This document shows, piece by piece, positions 1-7,837 of a stretch of DNA of 64,000 nt (within the stretch, counting starts at the first letter, position 1; every line of letters starts with the position of its first letter). The notes under the pieces are model-generated. The model was not told where the DNA came from. It did not search any database and was given only the letters and a program-made list of their open reading frames with translations. Source of the DNA: Terrimesophilobacter bigeumensis (GTDB lineage: Bacteria > Actinomycetota > Actinomycetes > Actinomycetales > Microbacteriaceae); the NCBI RefSeq assembly GCF_039537265.1, contig NZ_BAABAE010000001.1:124001-188000 (forward strand). Reading direction: 5' to 3'. Position numbers and translations under genes: made by a program.

Positions 1-10
1 TGCCGAGACG

Positions 11-67
11 GAGGCCATAAGGCCACTGTAGTGAAATTGGCCTCTTGATATAAGGCCACTTTAGATA
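11..67 (+). promoter_or_regulatory. Candidate MocR/YczR operator and promoter of the YczE-like gene
   Basis: ATAAGGCCACT occurs twice in direct orientation, at 17-27 and 50-60. GAGGCCA at 11-17 is mirrored by TTGGCCTC at 37-44. A possible -35 (TTGGCC, 37-42) and -10 (TAGATA, 62-67) place the transcript start a few bases before the ATG at 80, so the mRNA may be almost leaderless. From family knowledge, yczE genes are often divergent from a MocR-type (GntR plus aminotransferase fold) regulator that binds direct repeats. Such a regulator would lie just left of this window. The repeats are seen; the regulator is inferred. Confidence 0.5.
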
Positions 68-79
68 TTGGATACTTTC

Positions 80-718
80 ATGACCCCGGTATTCGTGATG
101 ACCAGACGATGGGTTCAGCTGCTGCTGGGCCTCTTCCTCTACGGCATCGCGATCGCCATGATGATCCGTGCCGCTATCGGCATCTCGCCGTGGGACGTGC
201 TCGCCCAGGGCATCTCACTGCGCACCGGCATCCCGTTCGGCCTCGTCACCAACATCGTCGGCGTCGTCGTGCTGCTGCTGTGGATCCCCCTGCGCCAACG
301 ACTCGGGATCGGCACCGTTCTGAACGCCCTCCTCATCGGGCCGAGCGCCGAAGTCGGGCTCTGGCTCATCCCGCTGCAGGACAACATCTGGATGCGCATT
401 CTCCTCTTCGTGGGCGGCCTTCTGCTGCTCGCCATCGCGACCGGCCTCTACATCGGCGCGCGGTTCGGGCCTGGCCCGAGAGACGGGCTCATGACCGGTA
501 TCAACAAGAAGTACGGCGTGCGCATCTGGATCGTCCGCACCTCGATCGAGATCGTCGTACTCGTGATCGGCTGGATCCTCGGCGGCAACGTCGGCTTCGG
601 AACGCTCGCCTTCGCACTCCTCGTCGGCCCGCTCGTGCACATCACCATGCCGATCCTGCGGGTGCCGGACGCCCCGACTACGCCGGAACCGGCCGCCTCG
701 CCCGCAGAGAGCCGATGA
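80..718 (+). CDS. YczE/YyaS/YitT-like integral membrane protein
   Basis: About 212 residues with five to six predicted membrane spans. It resembles the YczE family, whose transport or sensory role is not settled. The N-terminal pattern GIAIAMMIRAAIGISPWDV, with a conserved proline and tryptophan after the first span, is typical. The ATG at 80 is preferred over TTG 68 and ATG 98, although none has a clear Shine-Dalgarno; the transcript may be near-leaderless. The C-terminal 41 bases overlap the end of the convergent EamA gene. The tail is proline/alanine rich and probably cytoplasmic. Regulation by a MocR-type factor is suggested by the direct repeats upstream. Confidence 0.8.
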   Translation: MTPVFVMTRRWVQLLLGLFLYGIAIAMMIRAAIGISPWDVLAQGISLRTGIPFGLVTNIVGVVVLLLWIPLRQRLGIGTVLNALLIGPSAEVGLWLIPLQDNIWMRILLFVGGLLLLAIATGLYIGARFGPGPRDGLMTGINKKYGVRIWIVRTSIEIVVLVIGWILGGNVGFGTLAFALLVGPLVHITMPILRVPDAPTTPEPAASPAESR

Positions 719-1652
719 GCACGAGGCCGAACACGACGAGTGCGAGGCCCACGAGAGCTCGACCACTCAGAACCTCGTGCAGCACGAGGACCCCGAGCAA
801 CGTCGCTGTGAACGGCTCGCCGAGGCCGAGCGTCGCGACCGTCGAAGCGCTGAGCGCTTTGAGCCCGTTCGCGAGGAACAGTGACGCGACCGTGATCGTC
901 ACGAGCCCCAGCCAGAGCGCCATGACCACGCCGTCGAGGGTCGCCAGCCAGCTCAGATCGGTCAGGAGCAGGAACGGCAGCGCGCCGACCGCCGACCAGC
1001 CGAAGATGAGAGCGACGGAGCCCGTCGGCGTCCACCCGTCGATCAAGAGCTGCTTGGCCGACAGTGCGTAGATCGCGTAGCAGGCGCCGGCGGCCAGCGA
1101 GAGCAGAAGGCCCGTCGCATCCGCCGAGCCCGCCTCGCCGGCCCCGGAGAGCAACACGATGCCGACGACCGCGATGACGGTCGCCGCAAGCCAGGCGAAG
1201 CCGGGGAACCGGCGGAAGAGCGCCCACTCGAGCGCTCCCGTGATGATGGGGCCGGAGCCGATCGCGACGACCGTGCCGATCGCGACCCCGTTGATGCTCG
1301 TGCCGAGGAAGAACGCCGGCTGATAGGCGACGATCGCCGCCGCACCGATGGCGACCACGGGCCAGGCGCGCCGGCGCTTCTCCACAGGCGACGACTGCGG
1401 GTCGGGTTCGGGGAGGTTCGGGATGTGCAGGCTGAGCATGTCGGAGGTCGGGCTGCCCGGCATGGGGTCGCGCAGCGCCGTTGACGACCTGCGCGAGAGC
1501 ACCCAGGCCACGAGGGCGAGCGCCGCACCGCCGATGACGATGCGGGCGGAGCCGACCGAGAGCGAGGCCGCGCCATCCGGGCCCAGAGCCTGCGCCGTGC
1601 CGGTCGTGCCGAACAGGATCGCCGCGATGAGGGCGAAGAGCACGTGGCGCAC
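678..1652 (-). CDS. EamA (DMT superfamily) transporter
   Basis: About 324 residues from GTG 1652, with roughly ten hydrophobic segments arranged as two EamA halves, as in drug/metabolite exporters. The second half contains the usual glycine-rich run followed by GEPFTATLLGVLVLHE, a hallmark of the family. A longer reading frame begins at 1790, but its first 46 codons run through an inverted repeat and look non-coding. An unusual hydrophilic loop of about 45 residues (roughly 53-98), rich in proline, serine and charged residues, separates the second and third membrane segments. The substrate cannot be told from sequence. It is tandem with the MerR gene but separated from it by the repeat at 1711-1798. 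Confidence 0.85.
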   Translation of the reverse strand: MRHVLFALIAAILFGTTGTAQALGPDGAASLSVGSARIVIGGAALALVAWVLSRRSSTALRDPMPGSPTSDMLSLHIPNLPEPDPQSSPVEKRRRAWPVVAIGAAAIVAYQPAFFLGTSINGVAIGTVVAIGSGPIITGALEWALFRRFPGFAWLAATVIAVVGIVLLSGAGEAGSADATGLLLSLAAGACYAIYALSAKQLLIDGWTPTGSVALIFGWSAVGALPFLLLTDLSWLATLDGVVMALWLGLVTITVASLFLANGLKALSASTVATLGLGEPFTATLLGVLVLHEVLSGRALVGLALVVFGLVLIGSLRARRPVPA

Positions 1653-1710
1653 CTGCTCATCGTCGCATATTCCCAGCCCCGCTCCGCCACGCCCTGGTGC
1701 CGCCCGGCCC

Positions 1711-1798
1711 CGTCCCAAATGAAGGCAATCCGGGCCGCGGGCCACGAGGTTCCGGCGATGCAGACCCCACATCCGAGCGGATGCCTTCATTTGGGACG
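1711..1798. repeat. Inverted repeat, family A copy 1
   Basis: The arms CGTCCCAAATGAAGGCA (1711-1727) and its exact complement (1782-1798) are 17 bp and perfect, with a 54-base spacer. Pairing can continue past a one-base bulge through TCCG. The element starts 7 bases after the MerR stop codon. The same arm sequence recurs at 8250-8336, so this is a dispersed repeat family and not a one-off terminator. There is no T-tract after the stem. Confidence 0.85.
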
Positions 1799-1804
1799 GA
1801 GTAG

Positions 1805-2563
1805 CTACAGGTTGCGCTCGGCGTAGACCGCCATCGCATCCCGCACGAACTCGGCGCCGGCCTGGCCGCCATAGTTCGCGGCGAACCGCGGGTCGGTGAC
1901 GTACATGTCGCCGAGGCCCGTGAAGTAGTCCTTCGTGGGGCCCGTCGTGCCGCCGCCCGGTGTGCCCGGGATGCCGCGCAACCAGTCGAACTGCCGTTGC
2001 GCGAGCGCCTGCGCCTCGTCACTGTCCGGGTCGATTCCGGCCTTCGCCGCCGCGATCCAGTCCTCGCCGAGCTTCTGCATGACGGCCTTCCAGCCGGCCT
2101 TCTGCTCCGCGGTCTGCGAGCGCCACCAGGCGTCGCTCTTAGCGTAGGCATCCTTGCCCCAACGCTCCTCGACCTCATCCTTGTATTGGGTGTGGTCGAA
2201 GCCGTCGAACATCTCCTCTGCCATGAGTTGTTCACCTCCTTCCAGTTTTCTGATCGTGGTCTCGACGGCGCCGATCTGACGGTCGAGCCGTTCCTTCTCC
2301 TTCTGCAGCCAGTGCAGGTGGGTGAGCAGGGCATCCGCATTGCGCGTCTGGCCCTCGAGCACGTCGGAAATCGCGGGCAGGCCGAGGCCGAGCTCGCGCA
2401 GCAGCAGGATGCGCTGCAGTCGCGCCAGGGCCCCGTCGTCGTAGTAGCGGTAACCGTTGCCGCCGACGCGACTGGGCTTCAGCAACCCGATGTCGTCGTA
2501 GTGCCGCAGTGTGCGGCTCGTCGTTCCCGACAGTCGCGCGATGTCCTGGATCGACCAGTCCAT
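1805..2563 (-). CDS. MerR-family regulator with TipAS-type effector domain
   Basis: 252 residues from ATG 2563, which has a good GGAGG box; the frame extends 10 codons further upstream. Residues 1-70 form a MerR winged helix (SIQDIARLSGTTSRTLRHYDDIGLL). Next comes a coiled-coil dimerisation helix (about 75-112) and then a TipAS-like domain (about 125-250) with the W-rich pattern EERWGKDAYAKSDAWW. TipAL-like proteins activate multidrug-resistance genes after binding thiopeptides or other cyclic compounds. The promoter has the long 19-bp spacer typical of MerR targets, so autoregulation is likely. The natural partner may be the EamA exporter downstream on the same strand; that is inference. Confidence 0.88.
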   Translation of the reverse strand: MDWSIQDIARLSGTTSRTLRHYDDIGLLKPSRVGGNGYRYYDDGALARLQRILLLRELGLGLPAISDVLEGQTRNADALLTHLHWLQKEKERLDRQIGAVETTIRKLEGGEQLMAEEMFDGFDHTQYKDEVEERWGKDAYAKSDAWWRSQTAEQKAGWKAVMQKLGEDWIAAAKAGIDPDSDEAQALAQRQFDWLRGIPGTPGGGTTGPTKDYFTGLGDMYVTDPRFAANYGGQAGAEFVRDAMAVYAERNL

Positions 2564-2591
2564 GATCTGCCTCCTTCCGTGCTGAAATACC

Positions 2592-2622
2592 ACGGTAGAG
2601 GTTGACGCTGCGTCAATGTCAA
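2592..2622 (-). promoter_or_regulatory. MerR-type promoter with palindromic operator
   Basis: On the minus strand, TTGACA (2617-2622) and TACCGT (2592-2597) are separated by exactly 19 bp. The spacer contains the perfect palindrome TTGACGCAGCGTCAA (2602-2616). An over-long 19-bp spacer with a dyad inside it is the classical MerR-activated architecture. Confidence 0.8.
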
Positions 2623-2643
2623 GTAGGCATCGACGGCTGGTTC

Positions 2644-3813
2644 TCAGGCGCAGAAGGTGCGGATGGTCCCCTCAAGCAGGTCGGTGAGCTGCTCGACCGA
2701 TGCCGTGGTCGCCCACTCCGTGTCGGCGTGCGCGCCGCCCCCGTCGACGCCGACCAGCAGGCACGGGATGCCTGCTTCGAGGATGAGGCCCGCGTCGGTC
2801 CAGAACGGTTCGCCGCGGGTCGCGGGCGGAGCGCCGAACACCTGCTTCGCGCTCGCGATCACCGCGCGCACGATCGGCCAGTCCGGGTCCGCCTCGAATG
2901 CGCCCCGGGCGACGAGGCGACGCAGCTCGTACCGAAAGTCGGGGGTGCCGGCCGCGAGCCCGTCGAGGATGGCGCGCAGCTCGGCCTCGACGGCATCCGG
3001 GGTCTCGCCGGGCAGGGTTCGCCGCTCGAGCGTGAGCGTGCAGGAGTCGGCGACGGTCGCCGCATCCGTGCCGCCCGAGATCATCGAGACGCGCACGGCG
3101 CCGTGGCCGAGAAGCGGATGCGGTGGCCGAGACTCGAGGCGCGCCCGCAGCTCGTCGATCGCCCGCAGCACGAGGCCGGCGTGGGCGATCGCATCCACCC
3201 CCTGGTGCGGCATGGACCCGTGTGCAGCAAGCCCGCTGAGCTCGACCTCGAACCAGGCGAACCCGCGGTGGGCAAGCACGAGGTTCAGTTCGCTCGGTTC
3301 GGTGACGATCGCGGCATCGGCGGCGAAGGCGGCGAGCGCGTCCTCGGTGCCGCGACTGCCGAACTCCTCGTCGGCGACGAGGGTGACGATGACGTCGCCG
3401 GCAAGGGCTGCGCCGGCCCCGCTGCCGGCCCCGCTCGCTCTGGCTGCGGCGACCAGGATCGCCGCGACCCCGGTCTTCATGTCGAAGGCGCCGCGACCGA
3501 AGAGTCTGCCGTCGCGCACCTCCGCCGCAAAGGGGTCGCCGTCGTAGCTTGCAACGCCGACCGTGTCGAGGTGGCCGTTGAGCATGAGCGAGCGGCCACC
3601 ACCGGTGCCCCGCGCGATCCCCACGACGGTCGGGTGCTGCGCGGTGCCGAGCCAGTGCACCTCGAAGCCGCGCGCGCCCAGCCAGTCCGCACACCATCCG
3701 GCGATCGCCGTTTCGCCGGCCGCGCCCGCCACGAGGTCGGAGTTCACCGAGTCGATGCGGATGAGGTCGCGCGCGAGTTCGATGGGATCCAGGTCGGCCG
3801 GATGCTCGCTCAT
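2644..3813 (-). CDS. M20 family metallopeptidase (ArgE/DapE-like)
   Basis: 389 residues, a normal length for dizinc deacylases and carboxypeptidases of the M20 family. Visible metal-site motifs are GHLDTV (about residue 79), GRGAFDMKTG (about 106), DEEFGSRG (about 150) and TEPS (about 172). A dimerisation domain follows (GLAAHGSMPHQGVDAI), and a C-terminal histidine sits in GGGAHAD. The likely reaction is hydrolysis of an N-acyl amino acid or small peptide; the exact substrate cannot be assigned. It is monocistronic, divergent from the DUF4097 operon. An alanine/glycine repeat around residues 126-138 looks like a surface loop. Confidence 0.88.
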   Translation of the reverse strand: MSEHPADLDPIELARDLIRIDSVNSDLVAGAAGETAIAGWCADWLGARGFEVHWLGTAQHPTVVGIARGTGGGRSLMLNGHLDTVGVASYDGDPFAAEVRDGRLFGRGAFDMKTGVAAILVAAARASGAGSGAGAALAGDVIVTLVADEEFGSRGTEDALAAFAADAAIVTEPSELNLVLAHRGFAWFEVELSGLAAHGSMPHQGVDAIAHAGLVLRAIDELRARLESRPPHPLLGHGAVRVSMISGGTDAATVADSCTLTLERRTLPGETPDAVEAELRAILDGLAAGTPDFRYELRRLVARGAFEADPDWPIVRAVIASAKQVFGAPPATRGEPFWTDAGLILEAGIPCLLVGVDGGGAHADTEWATTASVEQLTDLLEGTIRTFCA

Positions 3814-3858
3814 CCTCCGAATCTAGCCGGATTCGGCGACAGGACTTGCGCTCGCCGC

Positions 3859-3900
3859 AAACACGATATATCTTGATCCCAGTAAACGCGATATAGCGCG
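3859..3900 (+). promoter_or_regulatory. Putative PadR operator pair upstream of DUF4097-padR
   Basis: AAACACGATATATC (3859-3872) and AAACGCGATATAGC (3884-3897) are direct repeats 25 bp apart. Each contains a CGATATA core. They lie immediately upstream of the Shine-Dalgarno (GGGAGGAGAG) of the DUF4097 gene, whose partner is a PadR regulator. Autoregulation is inferred. Confidence 0.5.
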
Positions 3901-3922
3901 AGTTTCACGGGAGGAGAGTCGG

Positions 3923-4738
3923 ATGGCAACCGAGAAGTGGCTCATCGACGGCGAGAAGATCATCGACATCGATATGGTGCGCAACCTCAAGGTCGCGCTC
4001 ATCGGAGGGCAGGTCGACATCGTCGGCCACGACGAACCCGGCGCCCGCGTCGAGGTGCACTCGGTCAGCCGCAAACCCCTCAAGGTCTCGATCGACGGCG
4101 ACACGCTCGAAATCGACCATCCGCAGCTCAGCTGGGACAACTTCCTCGACGTGTTCTCCTCCTTCAAGGGCAACGCGAAGGCGGATGTCAGCATCATGGT
4201 TCCGCGGGACGTCGCCCTCAAGTTCGGTGTCGTCTCGGCCAACGGCCTCGTGAGCGGCCTCACCGAAGACGCGAGGATCAGCACGGTGAGCGGCGACATC
4301 GTCGTCGACAACGTGTACGGCGACCTCGACCTCGGCTCGGTGAGCGGTGAGATCTCGGTGCGCAACCACTACGGCAACATCACCTCGAAGTCGGTCTCCG
4401 GCGACGTGACGGCCAGCGGCGAGATCATGAAGTTCAGCTCCAACAGCGTCTCGGGCGACGTGTTCCTGGATGTCACGGGCACGCCCGATGAGGCGAGCGT
4501 CAAGACGGTCTCCGGCGACGTCACCGTCCGGCTCGAAGCCGGAGTCCCCGCCCAGTACCGGATCAACACGGTGTCGGGAAAGCTGCAGCTCGACGACTCG
4601 GAGATCACCGGCATCCGGGGCCAGTACACCGGCAAGTACGGTGAGCTCCATGGCCGCTGGCTCGAGTTCTCGGCCACGACGGTCTCCGGCGACGTCGCCG
4701 TGCTGCACTCCGGCTCCGCGGGAGGCGGCGGCCGATGA
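3923..4738 (+). CDS. DUF4097 family beta-strand repeat protein
   Basis: 271 residues made of repeated short beta-strand units, most carrying V-S-G-D/E (TVSGDI, SVSGEI, SVSGDV, TVSGDV, TVSGKL, TVSGDV). This predicts a right-handed beta-helix or roll. There is no signal peptide or membrane span, so the protein should be cytoplasmic or peripheral. Molecular function is unknown for the family. It overlaps the downstream padR gene by 4 bases (ATGA), and such pairs are common in actinobacteria, suggesting the two act or are regulated together. A strong GGAGG ribosome site fixes the start. Confidence 0.85.
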   Translation: MATEKWLIDGEKIIDIDMVRNLKVALIGGQVDIVGHDEPGARVEVHSVSRKPLKVSIDGDTLEIDHPQLSWDNFLDVFSSFKGNAKADVSIMVPRDVALKFGVVSANGLVSGLTEDARISTVSGDIVVDNVYGDLDLGSVSGEISVRNHYGNITSKSVSGDVTASGEIMKFSSNSVSGDVFLDVTGTPDEASVKTVSGDVTVRLEAGVPAQYRINTVSGKLQLDDSEITGIRGQYTGKYGELHGRWLEFSATTVSGDVAVLHSGSAGGGGR

Positions 4739-5343
4739 CCCCGCCGGTCTTCGCGCACGGGCACCTGAGGCTCTACCTGCTGAGCCTGCTCGCCGACGAA
4801 CCCATGCACGGCTACGAGCTCATCCTCGCGCTCGAGGAGCGCTTCGGCGGCACCTACACCCCGAGCGCCGGCACCATCTACCCCCGCCTCGCCAAGCTCG
4901 AGGAGGAGGGCCTCGTGAGCAAGGTTCCGGATGGGCGGAAGACCGTGTACGCGATCACGGATGCCGGTCGCGCCGAGCTCGCCGCCCGGCAGCACGAGCT
5001 CGACGAGATCGAGAGCGACCTCACCGACTCGGTGCGCCGGCTCGCCGACGAGGTGCGCTCGAGCGTCAACCAGGCGATGAAGAGCCTGCGGGCCGACCTC
5101 GCCGCGGCGGCGCGCGAGGCGCGCACCGAGGCGAGGTCGGCCGGGCGCACCGTGCGCAACGACGTACGGGAGACGGTGAGCACCCACCTGCGCGAGGCGG
5201 AGATCGTGCTCAACGACTTCCGGCACGAGGTGCGCTCAGATCTGCGGAGCATGGCGGCGCGGGGTGAGCTCACGCCGGAGACGGTGTCCGGGCTCAAGTC
5301 CCGGCTCGACGAGGTGCGTTCGGCGCTGTTCCACCTGGACTGA
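4735..5343 (+). CDS. PadR family transcriptional regulator with long helical tail
   Basis: 202 residues. The first 90 are a PadR winged helix (YLLSLLADEPMHGYELI, then TIYPRLAKLEEEGLV). Residues from about 95 to 200 are strongly charged and helical (alternating R/E/A), predicting an extended coiled coil well beyond the usual PadR dimerisation helix. It is translationally coupled to the DUF4097 gene. The paired CGATATA sites upstream are the likely operator. The ligand is unknown. Confidence 0.88.
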   Translation: MTPPVFAHGHLRLYLLSLLADEPMHGYELILALEERFGGTYTPSAGTIYPRLAKLEEEGLVSKVPDGRKTVYAITDAGRAELAARQHELDEIESDLTDSVRRLADEVRSSVNQAMKSLRADLAAAAREARTEARSAGRTVRNDVRETVSTHLREAEIVLNDFRHEVRSDLRSMAARGELTPETVSGLKSRLDEVRSALFHLD

Positions 5344-5379
5344 GTACATCCGCCCGCAACGGGTGTAGTCTCGCTCCTC

Positions 5380-7416
5380 GTGACTGACGAAGTCCGCTCG
5401 CCCAAGCGGTGGCTGATCGGTGAGCCGTTGCCCTCCGACAAGCTCGAGGGACAACTCCTTCCGAAGCATCTGGCGCTCCCGATCTTCGCCAGCGACGCGC
5501 TCTCCTCCGTGGCATACGGCCCCCAGGAGCTTCTGCTCATCCTCACGCTCGGCGGCCTGAGCTTCCTCACCCTCGCGCCGTGGGTCGCCGCCGCCGTCAT
5601 CGTCGTCCTCGTGACCGTCGTCGCCTCCTACCGACAACTCATCAAGGCCTACCCCTCCGGAGGGGGCGACTTCGAGGTGGCCCACAAGAACCTCGGCGAG
5701 AGGGCCGGTCTCGTCGTGGCGAGCGCCCTGCTCGTCGACTACATCCTCACCGTGGCGGTGTCGGTGGCGAGCGGTGTCGACAACATCATCTCCGCGTTCC
5801 CCGTTCTGAACACCTGGCGCGTCGAGATGGCCGTCGGATTCATCATCCTGCTCGCCGCGGTCAACCTGCGCGGAGTCCGGGAGTCGAGCAAGGCGTTCGC
5901 CCTGCCCACCTACCTGTTCATCGGAAGCGTCCTGCTCATGATCATCGTCGGTGTCGTGCGCATGGCGCTCGGGGACACCCCGATCGCGGCATCCGCCCAG
6001 TACGCGGTTAAGGCGGAGGAGTTCACCCAGGTCGGCATCGTGCTGCTGCTCCTGCGGGCGTTCGCGAGCGGATGCAGCGCCCTCACCGGCGTCGAGGCCG
6101 TCGCGAACGGGGTGCCCGCCTTCCGCATCCCGAAGATCAGGAACGCCCAGCGCACCCTCGTGCTCATGGGCGGCATCGCCATCGTGCTGTTCGCGGGCGT
6201 GACGACCCTCGCGCTGGCAAGCGGGGTGCACTACGCGGAGAACCCCTGCAACCTCGTCGGCTTCGACGACTGCGACACCCAGCCGCAACGCAGCGTCATG
6301 GCGCAGATCGCCGCCGCCGTGTTCGGTGGGGACAACCAGATCCTGTTCTTCGTGCTGCAGGGAGCGACCGCGGCTGTGCTGCTGCTCGCCGCCAATACGG
6401 CGTTCAACGGATTCCCGCTGCTCGGCTCTGTGCTCGCCCGTGACGGCTACGCCCCGAAATCTCTCTCGACGCGCGGTGACCGGCTGGTGTACTCGAACGG
6501 CGTGCTCGTGCTCGCGCTCGCCGCCGCCATCCTGCTCGTCGTCTACCAGGCGAACCTCAGCGCCCTCATCCAGCTCTACATCATCGGGGTGTTCGTCTCG
6601 TTCACCCTCGGGCAGTCGGGCATGGTGCGGCACTGGCTGCGAACCCTGCGGGAGGGGGCGAAGAATCGCGGCCAGATCATCCGGAGCCTGTCGATCAACT
6701 CGTTCGGCGCGCTGCTCACCGGCACCGTGCTCATCGTCGTGACCGTCACCAAGTTCACCCACGGCGCCTGGCTCGTGTTCGCGATCATGCCGGTGCTGTT
6801 CCTGCTCATGCTCGGCGTGAACCGCTACTACCGGAACGTCGAGCACGACCTCACCGTCGACGACACGACGATGTTCGGCTCGAATGGTGACCACGCGATC
6901 GTGCTCGTCGGCAGGTTGCAGAAGCCGACGCTCAAAGCCCTCGACTACGCCATCGCCGCCCGGCACGAGAGCCTCGAAGCCGTGCACTGCTCGATCGACG
7001 ACGACCAGACCGCCCATCTGAAGGCGCAGTGGAAGCAGATGAAGATCCAGGTGCCGCTGCGCGTCATCCAGTCGCCGTATCGGGACATCAGCTTCCCGCT
7101 CATCAAGTACATCAAGAAGCGGCGCGAGACCCACGGGTCAGAAGTCGTCACCGTCTACATGCCGCAGTTCATCGTCGGGCACTGGTGGGAGAACCTGCTG
7201 CACAACCACAAGGCCCGCCGCATCCGACACAAGCTCATGCTGTGCCATGGGGTTACGATTGCGCTCGTGCCCTGGCTGCTCGACTCCTCGAAGGTGCTCT
7301 ACGCGCGCGCCGGTCGGCCCCTGCCCGGGCAGGAGCGCCGTGGTGAGCCGGTACGGCGGGCGGTCATCCGCAAGCCGCTGCCACCGGCGAAGGTCAGCGG
7401 CCGGAACCGGAATTAA
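5380..7416 (+). CDS. APC superfamily permease, KimA (YdaO)-like
   Basis: 678 residues with about 12 membrane spans followed by a cytoplasmic C-terminal region of about 170 residues. The motifs SYRQLIKAYPSGGGDF and GVEAVANGVPAFR match the APC branch that contains the Bacillus potassium importer KimA. The C-terminal part (about 505-660) looks like a USP-like regulatory fold, as in KimA. Potassium or an amino acid is the plausible substrate; sequence alone does not decide. GTG 5380 follows padR by 36 bases, leaving no room for the c-di-AMP riboswitch seen upstream of some KimA genes. The two crcB genes follow without a gap, so an ion-transport operon is likely. Confidence 0.8.
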   Translation: MTDEVRSPKRWLIGEPLPSDKLEGQLLPKHLALPIFASDALSSVAYGPQELLLILTLGGLSFLTLAPWVAAAVIVVLVTVVASYRQLIKAYPSGGGDFEVAHKNLGERAGLVVASALLVDYILTVAVSVASGVDNIISAFPVLNTWRVEMAVGFIILLAAVNLRGVRESSKAFALPTYLFIGSVLLMIIVGVVRMALGDTPIAASAQYAVKAEEFTQVGIVLLLLRAFASGCSALTGVEAVANGVPAFRIPKIRNAQRTLVLMGGIAIVLFAGVTTLALASGVHYAENPCNLVGFDDCDTQPQRSVMAQIAAAVFGGDNQILFFVLQGATAAVLLLAANTAFNGFPLLGSVLARDGYAPKSLSTRGDRLVYSNGVLVLALAAAILLVVYQANLSALIQLYIIGVFVSFTLGQSGMVRHWLRTLREGAKNRGQIIRSLSINSFGALLTGTVLIVVTVTKFTHGAWLVFAIMPVLFLLMLGVNRYYRNVEHDLTVDDTTMFGSNGDHAIVLVGRLQKPTLKALDYAIAARHESLEAVHCSIDDDQTAHLKAQWKQMKIQVPLRVIQSPYRDISFPLIKYIKKRRETHGSEVVTVYMPQFIVGHWWENLLHNHKARRIRHKLMLCHGVTIALVPWLLDSSKVLYARAGRPLPGQERRGEPVRRAVIRKPLPPAKVSGRNRN

Positions 7417-7417
7417 T

Positions 7418-7837
7418 GTGAGGGAATTGCTCGCCGTACTCGTGGGCGGATTCGTCGGGACGGGGCTCAGGCTGCTCGTCGACCTCGCGCTGCCGAACGC
7501 GGCCGATGGCTTGCCGCTCGGCACGCTCCTCGTCAACGTGGTCGGCGCGTTCGTACTCGGCCTGCTCGTTGCGCAAGTGTGGCCGCATGCCGCCGCATGG
7601 CTGAGGGCCGGACTCGGGGCCGGACTTCTCGGGTCTTTCACCACGTTCTCCGCGATCGCGGTCTCACTCGTCGCGCAGGCGCACGCCGGTGCCTGGTGGC
7701 TCGCTGCCGGGTACCTCGTGCTCTCCCTGGTTCTCGGATTCGGCGCCGCCGCGCTGGGGTTGCGGCTGGGACGACCGAGGCGCGCCTTCCGTGAGCGCGG
7801 TTCGGGCGTCTCGCCGATCGACTGGGTCGACGAATGA
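7418..7837 (+). CDS. crcB: Fluoride channel subunit CrcB/Fluc (first of pair)
   Basis: 139 residues from GTG 7418, one base after the permease stop. There are four membrane spans with the Fluc signatures GGFVGTGLRLL, LLVNVVGAFVLG and GLLGSFTTFSAIA (the TTFS phenylalanine track). CrcB proteins form dual-topology fluoride channels. Where two unequal genes are adjacent they usually make a heterodimer. A C-terminal tail of about 20 polar residues is longer than in the second copy. No fluoride riboswitch is possible in the one-base gap. Confidence 0.9.
   Translation: MRELLAVLVGGFVGTGLRLLVDLALPNAADGLPLGTLLVNVVGAFVLGLLVAQVWPHAAAWLRAGLGAGLLGSFTTFSAIAVSLVAQAHAGAWWLAAGYLVLSLVLGFGAAALGLRLGRPRRAFRERGSGVSPIDWVDE

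Noticed and set aside
1653..1790. 46-codon N-terminal extension of the EamA gene
   Set aside because: It would translate the family A inverted repeat and lacks any signal or membrane segment; the conserved start of the fold is at GTG 1652.
3400..3440. Short direct repeat GCCGGCCCCGCT in the M20 gene
   Set aside because: It encodes an Ala/Gly/Ser-rich loop in frame; ordinary low-complexity coding sequence.
5236..7134. 632-codon minus-strand open frame across the KimA-like permease gene
   Set aside because: It is antisense to a clear membrane protein. Its composition (D, E, H, R, G rich, no hydrophobic core) is the usual mirror of high-GC coding DNA.
7410..7417. Fluoride riboswitch in front of the crcB genes
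   Set aside because: There is a one-base gap between the permease stop and the first crcB start, and only 36 bases before the permease gene.
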